From Sambucus nigra (Eukaryota; Streptophyta; Magnoliopsida; Dipsacales; Adoxaceae): a DNA stretch of 64,000 nucleotides. The notes below the pieces were generated by a model. That model was not told the DNA's origin, searched no databases, and saw nothing but the letters and a program-made list of their open reading frames with translations. Shown here one piece after another: positions 43,528 through 55,565 of this stretch (position 1 is its first letter; every line of letters starts with the position of its first letter). The position numbers and the translations under genes were made by a program. Location: contig OX422208.1 of the NCBI GenBank assembly GCA_949130495.1, positions 394,900,561-394,964,560 of the forward strand, read 5' to 3'.

Positions 43528-45636
43528 TACCTTCCTCTCATATATTAGTTATTTTTTAGTTAACCCAAACCAAACAATCTAAATATAGCATGCATGTCTA
43601 CTCCCAAACCCAAGTGAACCCAGTGATACCTAATTACAAATCTTTCTCAATTGTTTATAATTATAAGGTTCCATAAGCCAATAACTCATGTATACATCTC
43701 TTTTGTAGTCTCAATAAAAGAATTAGAATCATATAAGTCCAATATCCAAGTGAGTATATTGCCACTCACATATAAATAGATAGACTATGAACAAATCCGC
43801 ACATAAAATCACAAAGGCCTATCCATATTGCCTTTGAGGATCAGTCGTGTGTACTAGGTATAGTTTTTGGTCGTCCAAACCCTATAACCTTAAAGCAATA
43901 ACAAAGGAAACATTAATATGCGTTCCTATTTATCGTATAGACTCCATACCAAAGGCCATATGAAAGAACACCCCCTCTTGTACCCACTCGAGATATATGT
44001 ACGTTAGCAATAGGATCAGGGTAATTAAGACCAAGGGTAAGCGCGTCGCTATCACCAAGGTACTAGAGCAGTTAACGTCGTATGCGACCCATAAAAATCC
44101 CTCCTAGTACACCCCCATGAGAACACATACACCAAAGGTATGATTACACATAAATTAGATAAACAACAATCCATCCTACTCATGGATTACTAAAACAGTA
44201 CCTTAAAACTTCGATTAAATGTCACTAATTAATTAAGGGAAAATATCCAAATTGATGAAAAGTCGTTCGAACCAAACCCCTTTCTTGTTCTAACAAAAAA
44301 CCTTATGTCTTTCGAACTAGATCCAAACTCATTCGAATAAAAAAACCAAACTCGTTCTAACGAAACCCTTTTATCTCATCTAAACAAAATCTCAATCTCA
44401 TTCGAATGAGATCCATGCAGTAGCATTCTTTCCCAAATTATAGAAATGACGATTAACACCAAAACCTAAGTTTAAAGCCTCTAGACAGTCCAAATCCTAT
44501 ACTCCTTCCATTATAACATGTTTAACAACATTAGTAACCTGTAATAACATGTTTTAGGCAATTGTTACAAGGATTGAGGATTAAATTTCATATTATGAGT
44601 CTCCAAACCCTAAGTTAATAATTTTAGTATAATTTAACAAATTCATCTTAGATTCGATTCAAATAACTAATTAAAAGTGAGGGTTATTGTAAGTTATCAT
44701 AACTATGATTTTCATTCAACATTATATTATTATATTACTTGATGTTATACTTTAATTTAAGGGATTCATCATCAAATTACCCTAGTCATCAACATAGTAT
44801 TAAGGTTTAATCAAGTAATTATTATAAATTATGAAAATTAGGTTTTTAAAATTAAAATGAGATTAAAAATGTTTTAATTCATATTCCAATGAATTATTAT
44901 CATTTTAACACAATTCCAATTAGATTCTTAATCAAAGTATACTTGCCTTAGACCGATTGTACGAATAAAATTCTCAAAATCCCCAATTCTCTTCTATATT
45001 TGATGTGCCTCTTCTACTTAGCTTATAGGGTTATCTATAATGTGTTGTGAATGTTTTAAGTTTTCTAAACTAACTAAATAAATTCTTCAATCCCAAAATT
45101 AGGCCTAGGCCGCCCAAAATGGTCAATGAGTCCAAAACATGCTCCAAATGACCTGAACCTTCGACCACACCATATACTAACCCAACGGACTTAAATTTAA
45201 CTATTTAAAGTCAAAAATGGACTTTTTGAATGACCTAAAAGTCAACACAAAATAGAACATATTTTAATAAATCAATTATCTCCTTAAGTTAATTTATAAG
45301 CCGGTACGAGACAATTAAGATAAAACTTAATAATTAATTAGTTACGTGTGACTCGGTATTACAAGAAACTTCACGATCGGTGGGACCTGATATCAGTGGA
45401 ATAATCCACATAAGAAAATCCCCGACACCTAGTCAATTTCCATTCCATAGTCACCCATGATACTAAGTCACTTAAAATACTTAATCACTGTATTATTGTG
45501 TCTTATGTCAATTTTCAAAGATTGTCAATTCACGTAATAAATACAAATCATATAAAAATAATTATAAGTGACATGTCACATGTCAATAATTAACAACCCG
45601 ATTTGAATAAATGCAAAGAAAATAAGGGGTATTGCA
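43000..45636 (-). repeat. 5' LTR of the minus-strand gypsy element
   Basis: On the minus strand it starts TGCAATACCCC (45636) and ends GGGGTGTCACA (43000), 2637 bp. An alternative start is TGTAATACCGAG at 45362. The longer version fits the Tekay LTR plan better: AAGGCAAGT about 690 bp in (44945-44953) and a decayed palindrome cluster at 44265-44420 (perfect CTCATTCGAATGAG near 44398). No TSD can be tested because the far end of the element is lost. Confidence 0.75.
43458..43527. repeat. (AAT)n microsatellite
   Basis: About 23 uninterrupted AAT triplets within the minus-strand LTR. Confidence 0.97.
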
Positions 45637-47150
45637 GTTCTTCGGAGGCTTCCATTACCCCTACTGGTGAAGGAACTTGTTGTGATAGAACACAACATTA
45701 GGGGGGAAAACCATGCCCATCAATCAGAAAGAAAAAATAACCCTGAAGGCATGACCCCAATACCTCTCACATCCCACTCAGGGACCGTTCGTCACTACTC
45801 GAAGATTATCCTTAAGGAGATTATAAGGCAGCAGGACCGTGGGATAATAAAATAAAAAATATGCAAGATAGGTTGGGGAACCTCAATTAATACAAAACAC
45901 AGACTCCAAACACCAAAAAGTCGAATCTCCAAGATAATTTATCTCCTTTATCTGATGGGGTTCAACATTATTCTCTTCCCCCTAAGTGTAAGAGGTCTTA
46001 TATTGATCCCATTAATGCGTTACAAGACCTTGGATACCTACATGTCTCTCATTCTCCTTCAGAACACCCTAGATAAGTTTTTGTGTCAAGCTTTTCCCAC
46101 CACTCTAAGAGGGATATCTACGCACTTGTTTACCAAGATTAAAATCGAAACCATTAGTAATTTCACTGAGCTCACAAGATTTTTTTTTTCCACTTCATTA
46201 GAGCTCAGTACATGAAGGATCCAGTCACCTTCCTACTTCATTTTAGACATACTTGAGGAGAAACTCTCAGGGAATATGCAAAGAGATTCAACTAAGAAGC
46301 CTTACAGGTCGATGAAATCAATGACACCATTTGTGCGTTCGCTTTCATCTCAGGCCTTACTTCTGAAGATTTTCTAAGGTCTTTCAGAAAAGACCCCCTG
46401 GTCCGTGACTATACTTCTGGAAAGTATTTTAAATATATAAATGTTGAGAATGTTCTTAGTGCCAAACACGCGATGGCTTCCCCACAACAAGGGAAGAGCA
46501 AAAAGGAATTATCATGTTTAGGGGAATAGCCTGAGGTATTTGAGGCTAAGAATAATAATGGGGGAAATAAGAACAGACCCCCAAATGTAAACACTTCACC
46601 CTTTTCATAACCACCATAGAAGAGGTCTTCTCAGTTATGGAGCTATACGATTTCTAACCTTCACTCAAGCCTATGAGGACACCAGAGGATAAAAGGGATA
46701 AGTCCAAATGCTACTGATTCCATAAGGACCATGAGAACTACACCAGTGATTGTTTCCACCTCCAGGAGGCCATCAAAGGACAAATCAAACGGGTATATCT
46801 CAAGGAGTTTATCGCCAAAGATGTTAGCAAAGCTTATTGATCCAACAAAAATAAGATGATATCCCATAAATTGACGTTAATATTATCTCAGGAAGATTCG
46901 TAGGTGGCAGACTTTCTTCCATCCAAAGAAATCATACCATGAACATGCAACAAGATGGGGCTCAGGTCAATAGTGTATATCTCCACAACAAGTCACCAAG
47001 GGAGGCTCCCATGATGATCTTCCTAGACACTCACCTTAAAAGAGTCCCCCTTTCACACGATGACCCATTGGTCATTATTGGCAATGCAAATATGAGAAGA
47101 ATACTGGTTGACACTGGGAGCTCAACTGACATTATGTTCCTAGGTGCTTT
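45637..47150 (+). pseudogene. Decayed Tat-lineage gag and protease
   Basis: From about 46200 the plus strand reads SLREYAKRFN, VDEINDTICAFAFISGL, FRSFRKDPLVRDYTSGKYF and NVENVLSAKHAM, a Tat-type gag core, then a lysine-rich C-terminal region (PTRTPEDKRDKSKCYx-like with H and C residues, 46670-46760). At 46939-47150 comes QVNSVYLHNKSPREAP and RRILVDTGSSTDIMFLGAF, the Tat protease (active site DTGS). Stops and shifts occur before 46939; the protease segment is open. It is interrupted at 47150 by a solo LTR. The first 550 bp (45637-46200) show only short, unrecognisable frames. Confidence 0.8.
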
Positions 47151-47446
47151 TGTAATGCCCAAATTTTGTTGAATTAATAAAGTCGCATTATATTTTGTGA
47201 CTCACACGAGTCACAGATTATATGGACTTGGCATCCTAAGAAATTAATGGGATTAATTTAAATAGTTTTTTTAATTGAAATTAAGGTTAAGGAGAAAAGT
47301 AAAAATGTGGCATATCGTGTTACGCGTATTATATTAAGTTGTGCATTTTAAAAAGAATTAAAGAAAATTATACGGAACAAATTATGCATATTAATATAAT
47401 TATATTTGTATTATAATACCATAAGGATAAAAGAATGAAATTCAAA

Positions 47447-47447
<1 letters not shown>

Positions 47448-47502
<55 letters not shown>
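47448..47502. repeat. (AAT)n microsatellite
   Basis: About 18 uninterrupted triplets inside the solo LTR. Confidence 0.97.
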
Positions 47503-49380
47503 GTTTTTATTTCAAAAAATTAAAAATGCTCACAAAAATTTGAAAAACTTCCACGAGATGTAAAATTATTTGTGGACAACTTTCTCTTCTTCGATGTATT
47601 CAAAATAAATTATTTAGACCCATATTGAGGCTATTTTAGGTCCGTAGTTTAGTAAAAAAAATCATAATCCATTCGAGCTATGACCGAATCGATTCGGACC
47701 CATCAAATTGTTGTAATTTGAGTTGTAAAACTTTTGGAATGATTGGGGGGTAAAACGGGTCGACCCCCATGTTTTTAGGCCATTTTTCCTAGTTTCCTAC
47801 CCCATTATACCAAGTAAAAGCACTATTGAGTGATGTGGAATGATTAGAATAGGATTTGGGACAATTATAAGAGAGAGGAAGGAGATACATTGTCCATTCA
47901 TCACCTAAATTCTGCAGAGAATTATTCAGCCCCTAAACTAAGACTTTAAGTCTTCTTCTCCCTCATCTAAATATCCTAAAGTGTCCATCAACATCTTTAT
48001 ACTTCAAGATTGCAAGACCACCATTCCACTATTCCATTATTATTGGTTAAAGAGTGTTGAAGGTGTTATTTTGGAGAGAGACAAAAAAGCTTGCAAAGGA
48101 GCTAGGAATTTATTGTGTTTTCTTTCAACCTATTCATCAAAGGAATTAGTGTCTTCAATAGGTACGAGTTCTACATTATTTTCAATTTTGAAATCAAATC
48201 ATGCTAGATATATGTATATATGTATTATTTACATGACTACATATGCTTATTATGACTACATATGAATATATGTTTAAGAAAATGTGATAAAAATGGATGA
48301 AAGTTAAAGTCTGAAAGAAAGATAAATTTTAGAATGTCTAAGCAAATTATTTCTTGCATAAATCATGTTAAACTTATTGATTTCATGATAAAATATTACA
48401 TTGAACTTATATAAAAATAGTAGGATGCATATGTTGGATTTTATTGTCCTAAAAGGTCACTTTCATTAACATAAACTCATGTAGTTGAGATAAATGGGTT
48501 AAGTATGTTGAAAATGTATTAAATTGAGCTTTTTAAAAAATGATAAACTTGAAATTTTCATAATACTAATCACATAAAATGATCAAATTTTTGTGAACAA
48601 AGTTTAAGAAACCTAAATAAAAGAAATTAAATGTGTGTTAAATATAAAACAGTAAAAGTTAAGGCCCAAGGTGAAACAAGGAAGAAGGGTAACAATGAAA
48701 AGTTGTCAATTTGTAAGAAAAAGTCTTGAAATATCAAAAGTATGATTTTTGGGACAAAAGTATAATTTTATGATAAGTTTGGAGTAAATAGTAACATTTG
48801 CATAAGTGGGTATTGTTTTGGAAGGTTTGTTTTGAAAAAGTAATATGACATAGTAAAATGATGAGAAATAAGCTAGAAAATACAAAACTAATGTTTTGAA
48901 AGTTAAAGTTTTGAGATGATAAAATAAATATTTTAGCACAAAAATATCATTTTATGTGAAATATAAATAAGTAGTAACATTTACAAGAGTGAGTATTGTC
49001 TTAGAAAGTTTGTTTTAAAGAAAGAAATGACAAGGTAAAATGATGAGAAAGAATGTAGAAAATGAAAAATTATTATTTTTAAAGGACAAAAGAAATCTTT
49101 TAGAAAAAAAGTGTCATTTTATGTGAAATATAGACTTAATAATGATTTTACCAAACTAAGAGGACTCTAGTTAAAAAATTAGACTTTAAAAAATATGATG
49201 AAAACTCATATTTTGGAAAGTAAAGGTGAAAAGTAACATTTTGACCAAATGAATAAAAGGTAAGTTTACCAGCGTGCGTGAATAGTGAAAAGGCACATTA
49301 AAATGTATAAATGGATATTTGAATTCAAAGTTTAAGTTTCACGAGAAATGGTAAGTAAAATTATTTTCAAAAGATGAAAT

Positions 49381-49545
49381 ACCGAGTCTAAGGTAAAATA
49401 AAAATGGACTTTTTGATAAAATGTGAAACTTGGAAATAAAGTGTGTGGGGCTTGTCTCGTCCCAAGTATTTGACCTCATCAAAAAGTCCCAACACACTTT
49501 ATTTCCAAGTCTAAGGTAAATACCGAGTCTAAGGTAAAATAAAAA
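49381..49545. repeat. Fold-back sequence flanked by 24 bp direct repeats
   Basis: Arms 49428-49447 and 49491-49510 are complementary (ACTTGGAAATAAAGTGTG pairs perfectly with CACACTTTATTTCCAAGT), with further pairing between GGACTTTTTGAT and ATCAAAAAGTCC. The structure is bracketed by the direct repeat ACCGAGTCTAAGGTAAAATA (plus four As) at 49381-49404 and 49522-49545. Confidence 0.85.
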
Positions 49546-50520
49546 ATAAAGGAAATAAAGGAAAAAAAGATTAAAAGTGGATAAGCAAGAAAGAAAGGAA
49601 AAAGGGTTACAATGACGTAATAAATTAAAGGCACTCGAAGATAATCGAGAAATTTAAAAAGGGCCCAGAGCTCTAGGGTGAGGCTTGATGCTTAGAACCC
49701 AAATCACAGATCAGGAACATATTGTGGTATTATGGCAGTCGGTGAAAGGTTGCATAACACTCATAGATTGGTACACTGATTAATCAAGTGAAAAGATGAT
49801 TTCGAGCACGACACTCATTAATGTAAAGTCAAGTTTATGAAACAACTTGGAAAATGTGAAAGTATGTTAATGGTTAAATTGACGGGTAGGGCTAGTATTA
49901 AAAGAATGATTAAGTGTGAGTGGGCTTGTCGCCCGAGTTTCATGGTTATAATGCACATTGAATAGTTACAATACATATTTCTTAAGAACACTTAATCAAT
50001 TAATGATGATTTTATAATTGCTAAAATACACTCTATATGTATAGATATTCCTTTGTACATAATACTCTGCTAGTATTTATCCTACTGGATGCACACTCAT
50101 ACTCCACCATTTGCCAACCCCTGCTCCCAAGTACTTCAGGTAAATATAAAGGCAAGGAAATTATGAGAGGCGGGAAGGATTTAGGTGTCAATAGAGATAT
50201 GTTTACTATTCATTTTAAATGTGTAACTTAATCTCAAACAATGGTTTTTATCATGTGAACTTTATGCAAGTATTTTAAATTTGGTTTGCAATAAGGCATG
50301 ATGATGTAGACTTTCCTTAATTATTATCTATTCCATGAAACTCTTTCTTTTAAGTGTTCCTATATATTTCATAAGTTGGACATCATTTCATTAGTTAAAT
50401 TAAATATTTTTTACGACAAAAATGTAAAAGCAAGATTTCATTGAAAAATATGATTTTCTTAAATGAAATCGAAGTATAAAAAGGATTTTCTCAATTGACA
50501 CTCGAAAATGGGGCGTCACA

Positions 50521-52465
50521 ACTTTTAAGGTCATGGACATGCTCAATGTGGTATATCGCTCCTCCTCTCATAATTGGCTCCAGAGAATGTTGCTCTACCA
50601 TTTGGAATAAATTCCTACTTGTAGACCTACCCTCAGCTTACAATGTCATTATGGGTAGATCCTCGCTCAACAAATTGGATGTTGTTATGTGTACTCGAAG
50701 GATGTTAATGAGTGGGTGTAGGAGAAGTCCATGGAGGTCAAAAGAAGTCTAGTAAGTGTTACAACACTTCTATAAGAGCGAAGAAAATCCCCTCAGAAAT
50801 TGTTTAGAAGTATCTTGAGGTCCTAAAAATATCCTGTAAAAATGCTGACGTCTTCATGGAGACTTTTTCTTCCTCATCCTAACCACCTGAGATCCCAAAC
50901 GAGAGCTTGTTTATAGAGTTACTATATGTGATCTCCCTAGATAAATGATTGGATCCATTCAGACATGGTCGAACTAAATCCTCAGGTCATGGTCCACCAC
51001 CTTAATGTGGACCCAAATCCCTGGCTAGTGCTTCGAAGAAGAGGTTATTTGGCCCGAAAATACATGTTGTTACATCCAAAGAGGTCAATAAGCTCTTTAA
51101 GGCCAACTTCATCCAAAAAGTGAAAGATCCAGAATGGTTAGCTAATGTGGTGCCTGACCCTAAGCCTAAAAAGAAATGGATGATATGTGTGGACTTCACT
51201 AATCTAAATAAGGTTTTTCCAAAGGATTGTAATCCATTACCCCACATTGATACATTTGTGGATTTCACTACTCGTCACAATATCCTCTCCTTTATGGATG
51301 CTTATTCTAGTTACAATCATATCGAAATGTCTCCTATAGATGAGGAAAAGATTTCATTCATCAATAACATAAGTACATGCTTTTATAAAGTAATTCCTTT
51401 TGGATTGAAAAATGCAAGTGCTACATACCATAGGTACCATTTACAAGGATTTAATAGTAAAATCTATGGAAGTTTATGTTAATAACATGCTATTCAAAAG
51501 TTTAAAAGCCTAGGATTACGTCTAGAACACGAAATAAACATTCGATATCCTCATAAAGAATCGAGTGAGCTTAAATCCGAAGAAGTGTGCATTTGTGGTA
51601 ACATGGGGAAAGTTCTTAGGCTTTATGGTCATAGACATGGAGTAAAGGCCAACCCAGACAAGATCCGATCTATGTTGGACATAAAGTCTCCTATAACAGT
51701 CAAAGAGGTCGACGGAAGTGTTATTGACCCTTATTTTTTACTTCCAAGGCTATAGGCAAGTGTCTGCCCTATTTTTAAGAAATAATTTTCATGGAGTTTA
51801 GATGCGAAAGAAGACTTCTAAAACTTGAAAAAGTATTTAGGATCCCCTCCCCTCTTATTATGAGGTGATGACCTATACTTGTATCTTATTTCCTCCTCTA
51901 ATACAATCAGTTCAGTCTTGGGGAGAGAGGAATATGGGGTCCAATACCCCGTGTACTATGTCAACGTATCTCATTAAGGGTTATAAGAAAGACTCCAAAA
52001 ATGGTGAAGTTATCCTTATGTTTGATAACCTTAATCAGGAATCTGATGCCTTACTTCCAATATCACACCACAGTGGTCATGACATATCAACCACTCCGTC
52101 GGATCTTACACAAGCTTGACACCTCAGTAAGGATCGTTAAATGGTCTAAGGAGTAGGGCAATTGAACCTTAAGTATCAGCCAAAGAATTCCATCAAAGGC
52201 AAAATCTTAGTCGACTTTATAGGAGAATTCAACAACGTGGAAGGGGTTAAAGAAGAGCCCTAAAGTTCAAAAGTAGTAGTAACAAAGGAGACCAAGATCC
52301 TTTTGTTCCAAGAGATAGACCTCAATTTCCCAACATGGGTATTACATGTGGATGGATCCTCCAACAGTTAAGGGAGTGGTGTTAGTCTTCATTCTCTACT
52401 TCTAGAAGGAGGTACAATATCTCTTGCCCTATTTTTTAAATTCAAAACCTATAATAATAAGGTAC
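50521..52465 (+). pseudogene. Decayed Tat-lineage protease end, RT and RNase H
   Basis: Fragments in order: NKFLLVDLPSAYNVIMGRSS (near 50610, Tat protease C terminus), WLANVVPDPKPKKKWMICVD and FTNLNKVFPKDCNPLPHID (51120-51250, RT), SFMDAYSSYNHIEM, YKVIPFGLKNASATYHR (51390), LNPKKCAFV, then at 52340 WVLHVDGSSNS plus GSG, the Tat-type RNase H start. Stops and shifts are frequent, with the longest open part at 51120-51482. It ends inside RNase H (KFKTYNNK) at the insertion of element 3; the rest lies outside the window. Confidence 0.88.
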
Positions 52466-53100
52466 TGTAATACTCCGAGATTTTTGGGACAATAATTTAT
52501 TTATTTTGGGGACAAATAAATATTATTTTAATTGGAGAATAATTAAATCGGCATTGAAGTCAAAATTTGAAGATCTTATAGAGTAATTCGAATGACGATT
52601 CTGAGGGTGCGGTTGTTTTCAGAAGGGTCGAGATAGTCGAAATGACTGTACTTGGGGTTTAATTGGGCTTCGAAAAATTTTAAGTTCGTTTGGCTCGAAT
52701 TAGAGTGACCGAGTCATTTAAAGTGTGTATTATCATTTAAAGTTGTGTATTTTGGAGATAAGGATTAAAAATCCTACGGGAGATAGAAATATCCTTAAAG
52801 AGAAAAGGAAAGAAAGAGAGAAATAGAGAGAAGAAGAAAATAAGAAGAGAAAGAGGAGAAAAGAGGGTTTTTCGGCCAATCCGCGATCTCGAGGAAGATT
52901 CAGACTCTACGAATTTGAGGAAAGTGATTAAACTTGCTAAATAATTATTGTGTATCATTTATTTCATGATTTGTGGATAAAATTGTGAACCTTGGGTTAA
53001 AATGTCAAAACCTATATTTTTGGAAAAATCTTGTATTTGAGGTGTATATAGTGATTTGAGAGTATAAAATAGTTGGGATGAGTTATATAATGCATTTTGA

Positions 53101-53102
<2 letters not shown>

Positions 53103-53151
<49 letters not shown>
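53103..53151. repeat. (TA)n microsatellite
   Basis: About 24 TA dinucleotides inside the 5' LTR of element 3. Confidence 0.97.
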
Positions 53152-53153
<2 letters not shown>

Positions 53154-53224
53154 GGTTGAATAGAAATGAAGAGAAGATGATATATATGATTTTTAGGATT
53201 TTTGGCTTTGAGAAAAATAGCCAT

Positions 53225-53365
53225 TTCCGTGACTTCTAATAGGCCGAATCCATTCGGCCCCAACCCGAATCCATTCGGCCTGAAACAGAATCCCAGGTGC
53301 TTTGGACCGAATCGATTCGTATGAAGGGCGAATCGATTCGTAGGGCCGAATCGATTCGAAAACAG
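53225..53365. repeat. ATCGAT-centred palindrome cluster
   Basis: Three CGAATCGATTCG palindromes and two CGAATCCATTCGGCC variants in 140 bp. They correspond in position within the LTR, after the leader and donor-like site, to the TTCGAA clusters of the Tekay elements. Confidence 0.9.
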
Positions 53366-54108
53366 GGCTATTTTAGGGGAGTTCTTCTGGAGTGAGTTTT
53401 ATCCAGTATCGTTCGAGTTTATCGATTGGGACTCTCTATATGAGTTATGAGAAGCGCGTTTTGGAGACTTTTGGGGAGTTTTCCTTATGAGAAATTATTG
53501 GAGTCGTATTGACTTAATTCGAGAAGATACCGGTTGGAGAGTATTGCATCGACTAGTGGGAAAGCCCACTATCATTGAGAATTATACTTTGAGATAATTA
53601 TGAATCTATAAGAGAGAGAGTTAGGATGCACTTAGTGACACTGGATTTTATAATTAAATCCCAAATGGGATAAATTTAAAGGTTCATATGATTGATTGAA
53701 GCATATTATGGATGGAGAATAATAAATGCTGATAGAAGTGCATACGGATATAGGGAATATCCTTAACGTAAATTGAATTGGGAGATGTTTCACATAAATG
53801 ATAAATGTTGATCGAGGTGCATTAGGATATCGAGAATACCCAAAACGTAAATATAATTGAGTGACGATTCATACCAATAAAAGTGATGTGTAAATTTCAA
53901 GTGAGAAATAGTATAGTGTATACTAAGTGGGGAAGATGTGTGATCTATTATTGACGCATAGTATATCGAGAGTGAAATATACTAATAAAGGATATTATTT
54001 CATTCACACCTAAGAGCGTAATAAGAGTATGTAAATAGTGTGATATATATACCTCATGTGATGGTATACCTTTATATGATGTAGTGATGTATGTATATCT
54101 TGTGTGAA

Positions 54109-54110
<2 letters not shown>

Positions 54111-54187
<77 letters not shown>
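54111..54187. repeat. Compound (AT)n(GT)n microsatellite
   Basis: About 20 AT followed directly by about 18 GT dinucleotides; reading frames across it are artefacts. Confidence 0.97.
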
Positions 54188-54190
<3 letters not shown>

Positions 54191-54727
54191 ATCATGGGAC
54201 ATTGCGCGATGTGGGTGAGGTCCCTGGCATGAGGAGCAGGGTGCGTATAGTCCCCAGGTCATACTGTCCATTTATGATTCTGTGATTGTTTTTATTAGGG
54301 GTGAGACGTGGTGGGTGTGTTTCATCTCATTATCAGGGAGGAATTACGACCGTTTCCCGTACGTTTTGATTTATTGTTTTACCATGGTGGTGTGATAATA
54401 GTCCGATATATGGTAACCTGGGATAAAGTGAGTAATTCCAGGAAGATGATAGCATTGAGAACCTGCATCCTTGAGTTATAGCTCACTAGGATGGTTATTA
54501 TTATACTTGTGTGAATAGTATATTAATTGTATGTGATCATGTGATGTCATTCATCTCTAGAGTAAAGAGATATAAAAAGATTGCTTGAATCTCATTCCAG
54601 GAGATTTTATCCGAAACAAAAATTATGATGAATCAATTATGAGAAAATGAAGAGTAGTTAATTATATGAGTATATATAGTACATTGGGTATCTAGGGAAT
54701 GATGGACCTCAACGACCAACATTGCCA

Positions 54728-55565
54728 AGGAGTAGTGTATCGGGGGGGTTCCTTGTTTGGATTTTGCTTGCGAGACGCCCCACGCACGAAACGCAGTGTA
54801 ATGTTGGGAGTGAGGAGAAGTTAGTCCTTAGTGCTCATATTTATATATTAGTATATATCACGACGATCGATAGTTCCAGGAGTAGTGTATCGGGGGGGTT
54901 CCTTATTTGGAGTTCACTTGCGAGACGTCCCACGCACGAAACGTCGTGCACTGTTGAGAACACTGTTCTAAAAAACCCGCCTAGGCTTGAGGCTTGGGAG
55001 AAACGCCTCGCCTTACGCTTTTCACGCCTTATTCTTGGTAAAATCCTTACGGCGCACTTTTTTCTAAAAACAACAATGCTTTAGTGAAACGATATCGCCT
55101 TTTAAAGAATTTTTTTACAAACCAGACCATTATCTGATCCAAAATAATCAAATGGTATTTTAATTTGCATATATTCAAACATATTTATATGATACGTACA
55201 ATTTTAGTATTTTAATAGCCTTGTTATGGTTAAAAATTATTAAAATATATTAAGAAGACCTAAACTCCTTTTCATGCCTTTTTACGCCTAAACCCGCCTA
55301 GGCTTCTAAGGCTTAAGGCTTGGCCTCCACGCCTCGATCACGCCCCGCGTTTTTTAGAACCTTGGTTGAGAATTAAGAATAATTAATTAATCACATTATA
55401 TAAGAATTGGGTTATACGCTTCATGCATTGAGGGCATAATGAATCTTGATAATCAATATTGCCAGTAGTAGTGTATCGGGGGGTTCCTTGTTTGGATTTA
55501 GCTTGCGAGATTCCCCACGCACGAACCGCAGTGCAGTATTGAGAATTGAGAGAAGTTTAGTCCTT
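54728..55565 (+). repeat. Three dispersed copies of a conserved box of about 100 bp
   Basis: Copies at about 54728-54835, 54876-54960 (interrupted by the MITE) and 55462-55565 share AGTAGTGTATCGGGG, GGTTCCTTGTTTGGATTT, GCTTGCGAGAC, CCCACGCACGAA and GCAGTG. They are usually followed by TTGAGAA...AGAAGTTAGTCCTTAG. A fourth, more diverged copy lies at 58355-58450, in the internal region upstream of the 3' LTR. Confidence 0.9.
54961..55364. mobile_element. hAT-type MITE
   Basis: 404 bp with terminal inverted repeats CACTGTTCTAAAAAACCCG and, from the other end, CAAGGTTCTAAAAAACGCG, and an exact eight-base target duplication GTTGAGAA (54953-54960 and 55365-55372). Eight-base duplications and CA-type ends are hAT features. 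The subterminal regions are rich in CGCCTAGGCTT/AAGGCTTGGC motifs in both orientations. There is no coding capacity. It interrupts one of the conserved boxes of the LTR of element 3, so it arrived after that LTR formed. Confidence 0.92.

Larger units (their letters stand above)
47151..50520 (+). mobile_element. Solo LTR inserted in the Tat protease
   Basis: 3370 bp, TGTAATGCCC to GGGGCGTCACA, with no coding region. Flanks are GCTTT (47146-47150) and ACTTT (50521-50525), a target duplication with one change. Tat coding sequence resumes on the far side. It carries an (AAT)n microsatellite (47448-47502), a CCGAATCGATTCGG palindrome (about 47683-47698) and a fold-back structure at 49381-49545. 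It belongs to the same broad TGTAAT...GTCACA LTR type as the Tekay elements but is not closely similar. Confidence 0.85.

Noticed and set aside
45354..45362. TGTAATACC (minus strand) as the start of the minus-strand gypsy LTR
   Set aside because: Distances to the AAGGCAAGT site and to the palindrome cluster fit better with a start at 45636. It is kept only as an alternative.
53948..54285. ORFs with His-Thr or Tyr-Ile repeats
   Set aside because: They are translations of the (AT)n(GT)n microsatellite.
54722..55084. 120-codon ORF with an internal repeat (SSVSGGFL, LARRPTHET)
   Set aside because: It spans two copies of the conserved non-coding box and runs into the MITE. The third and fourth copies do not keep the frame.
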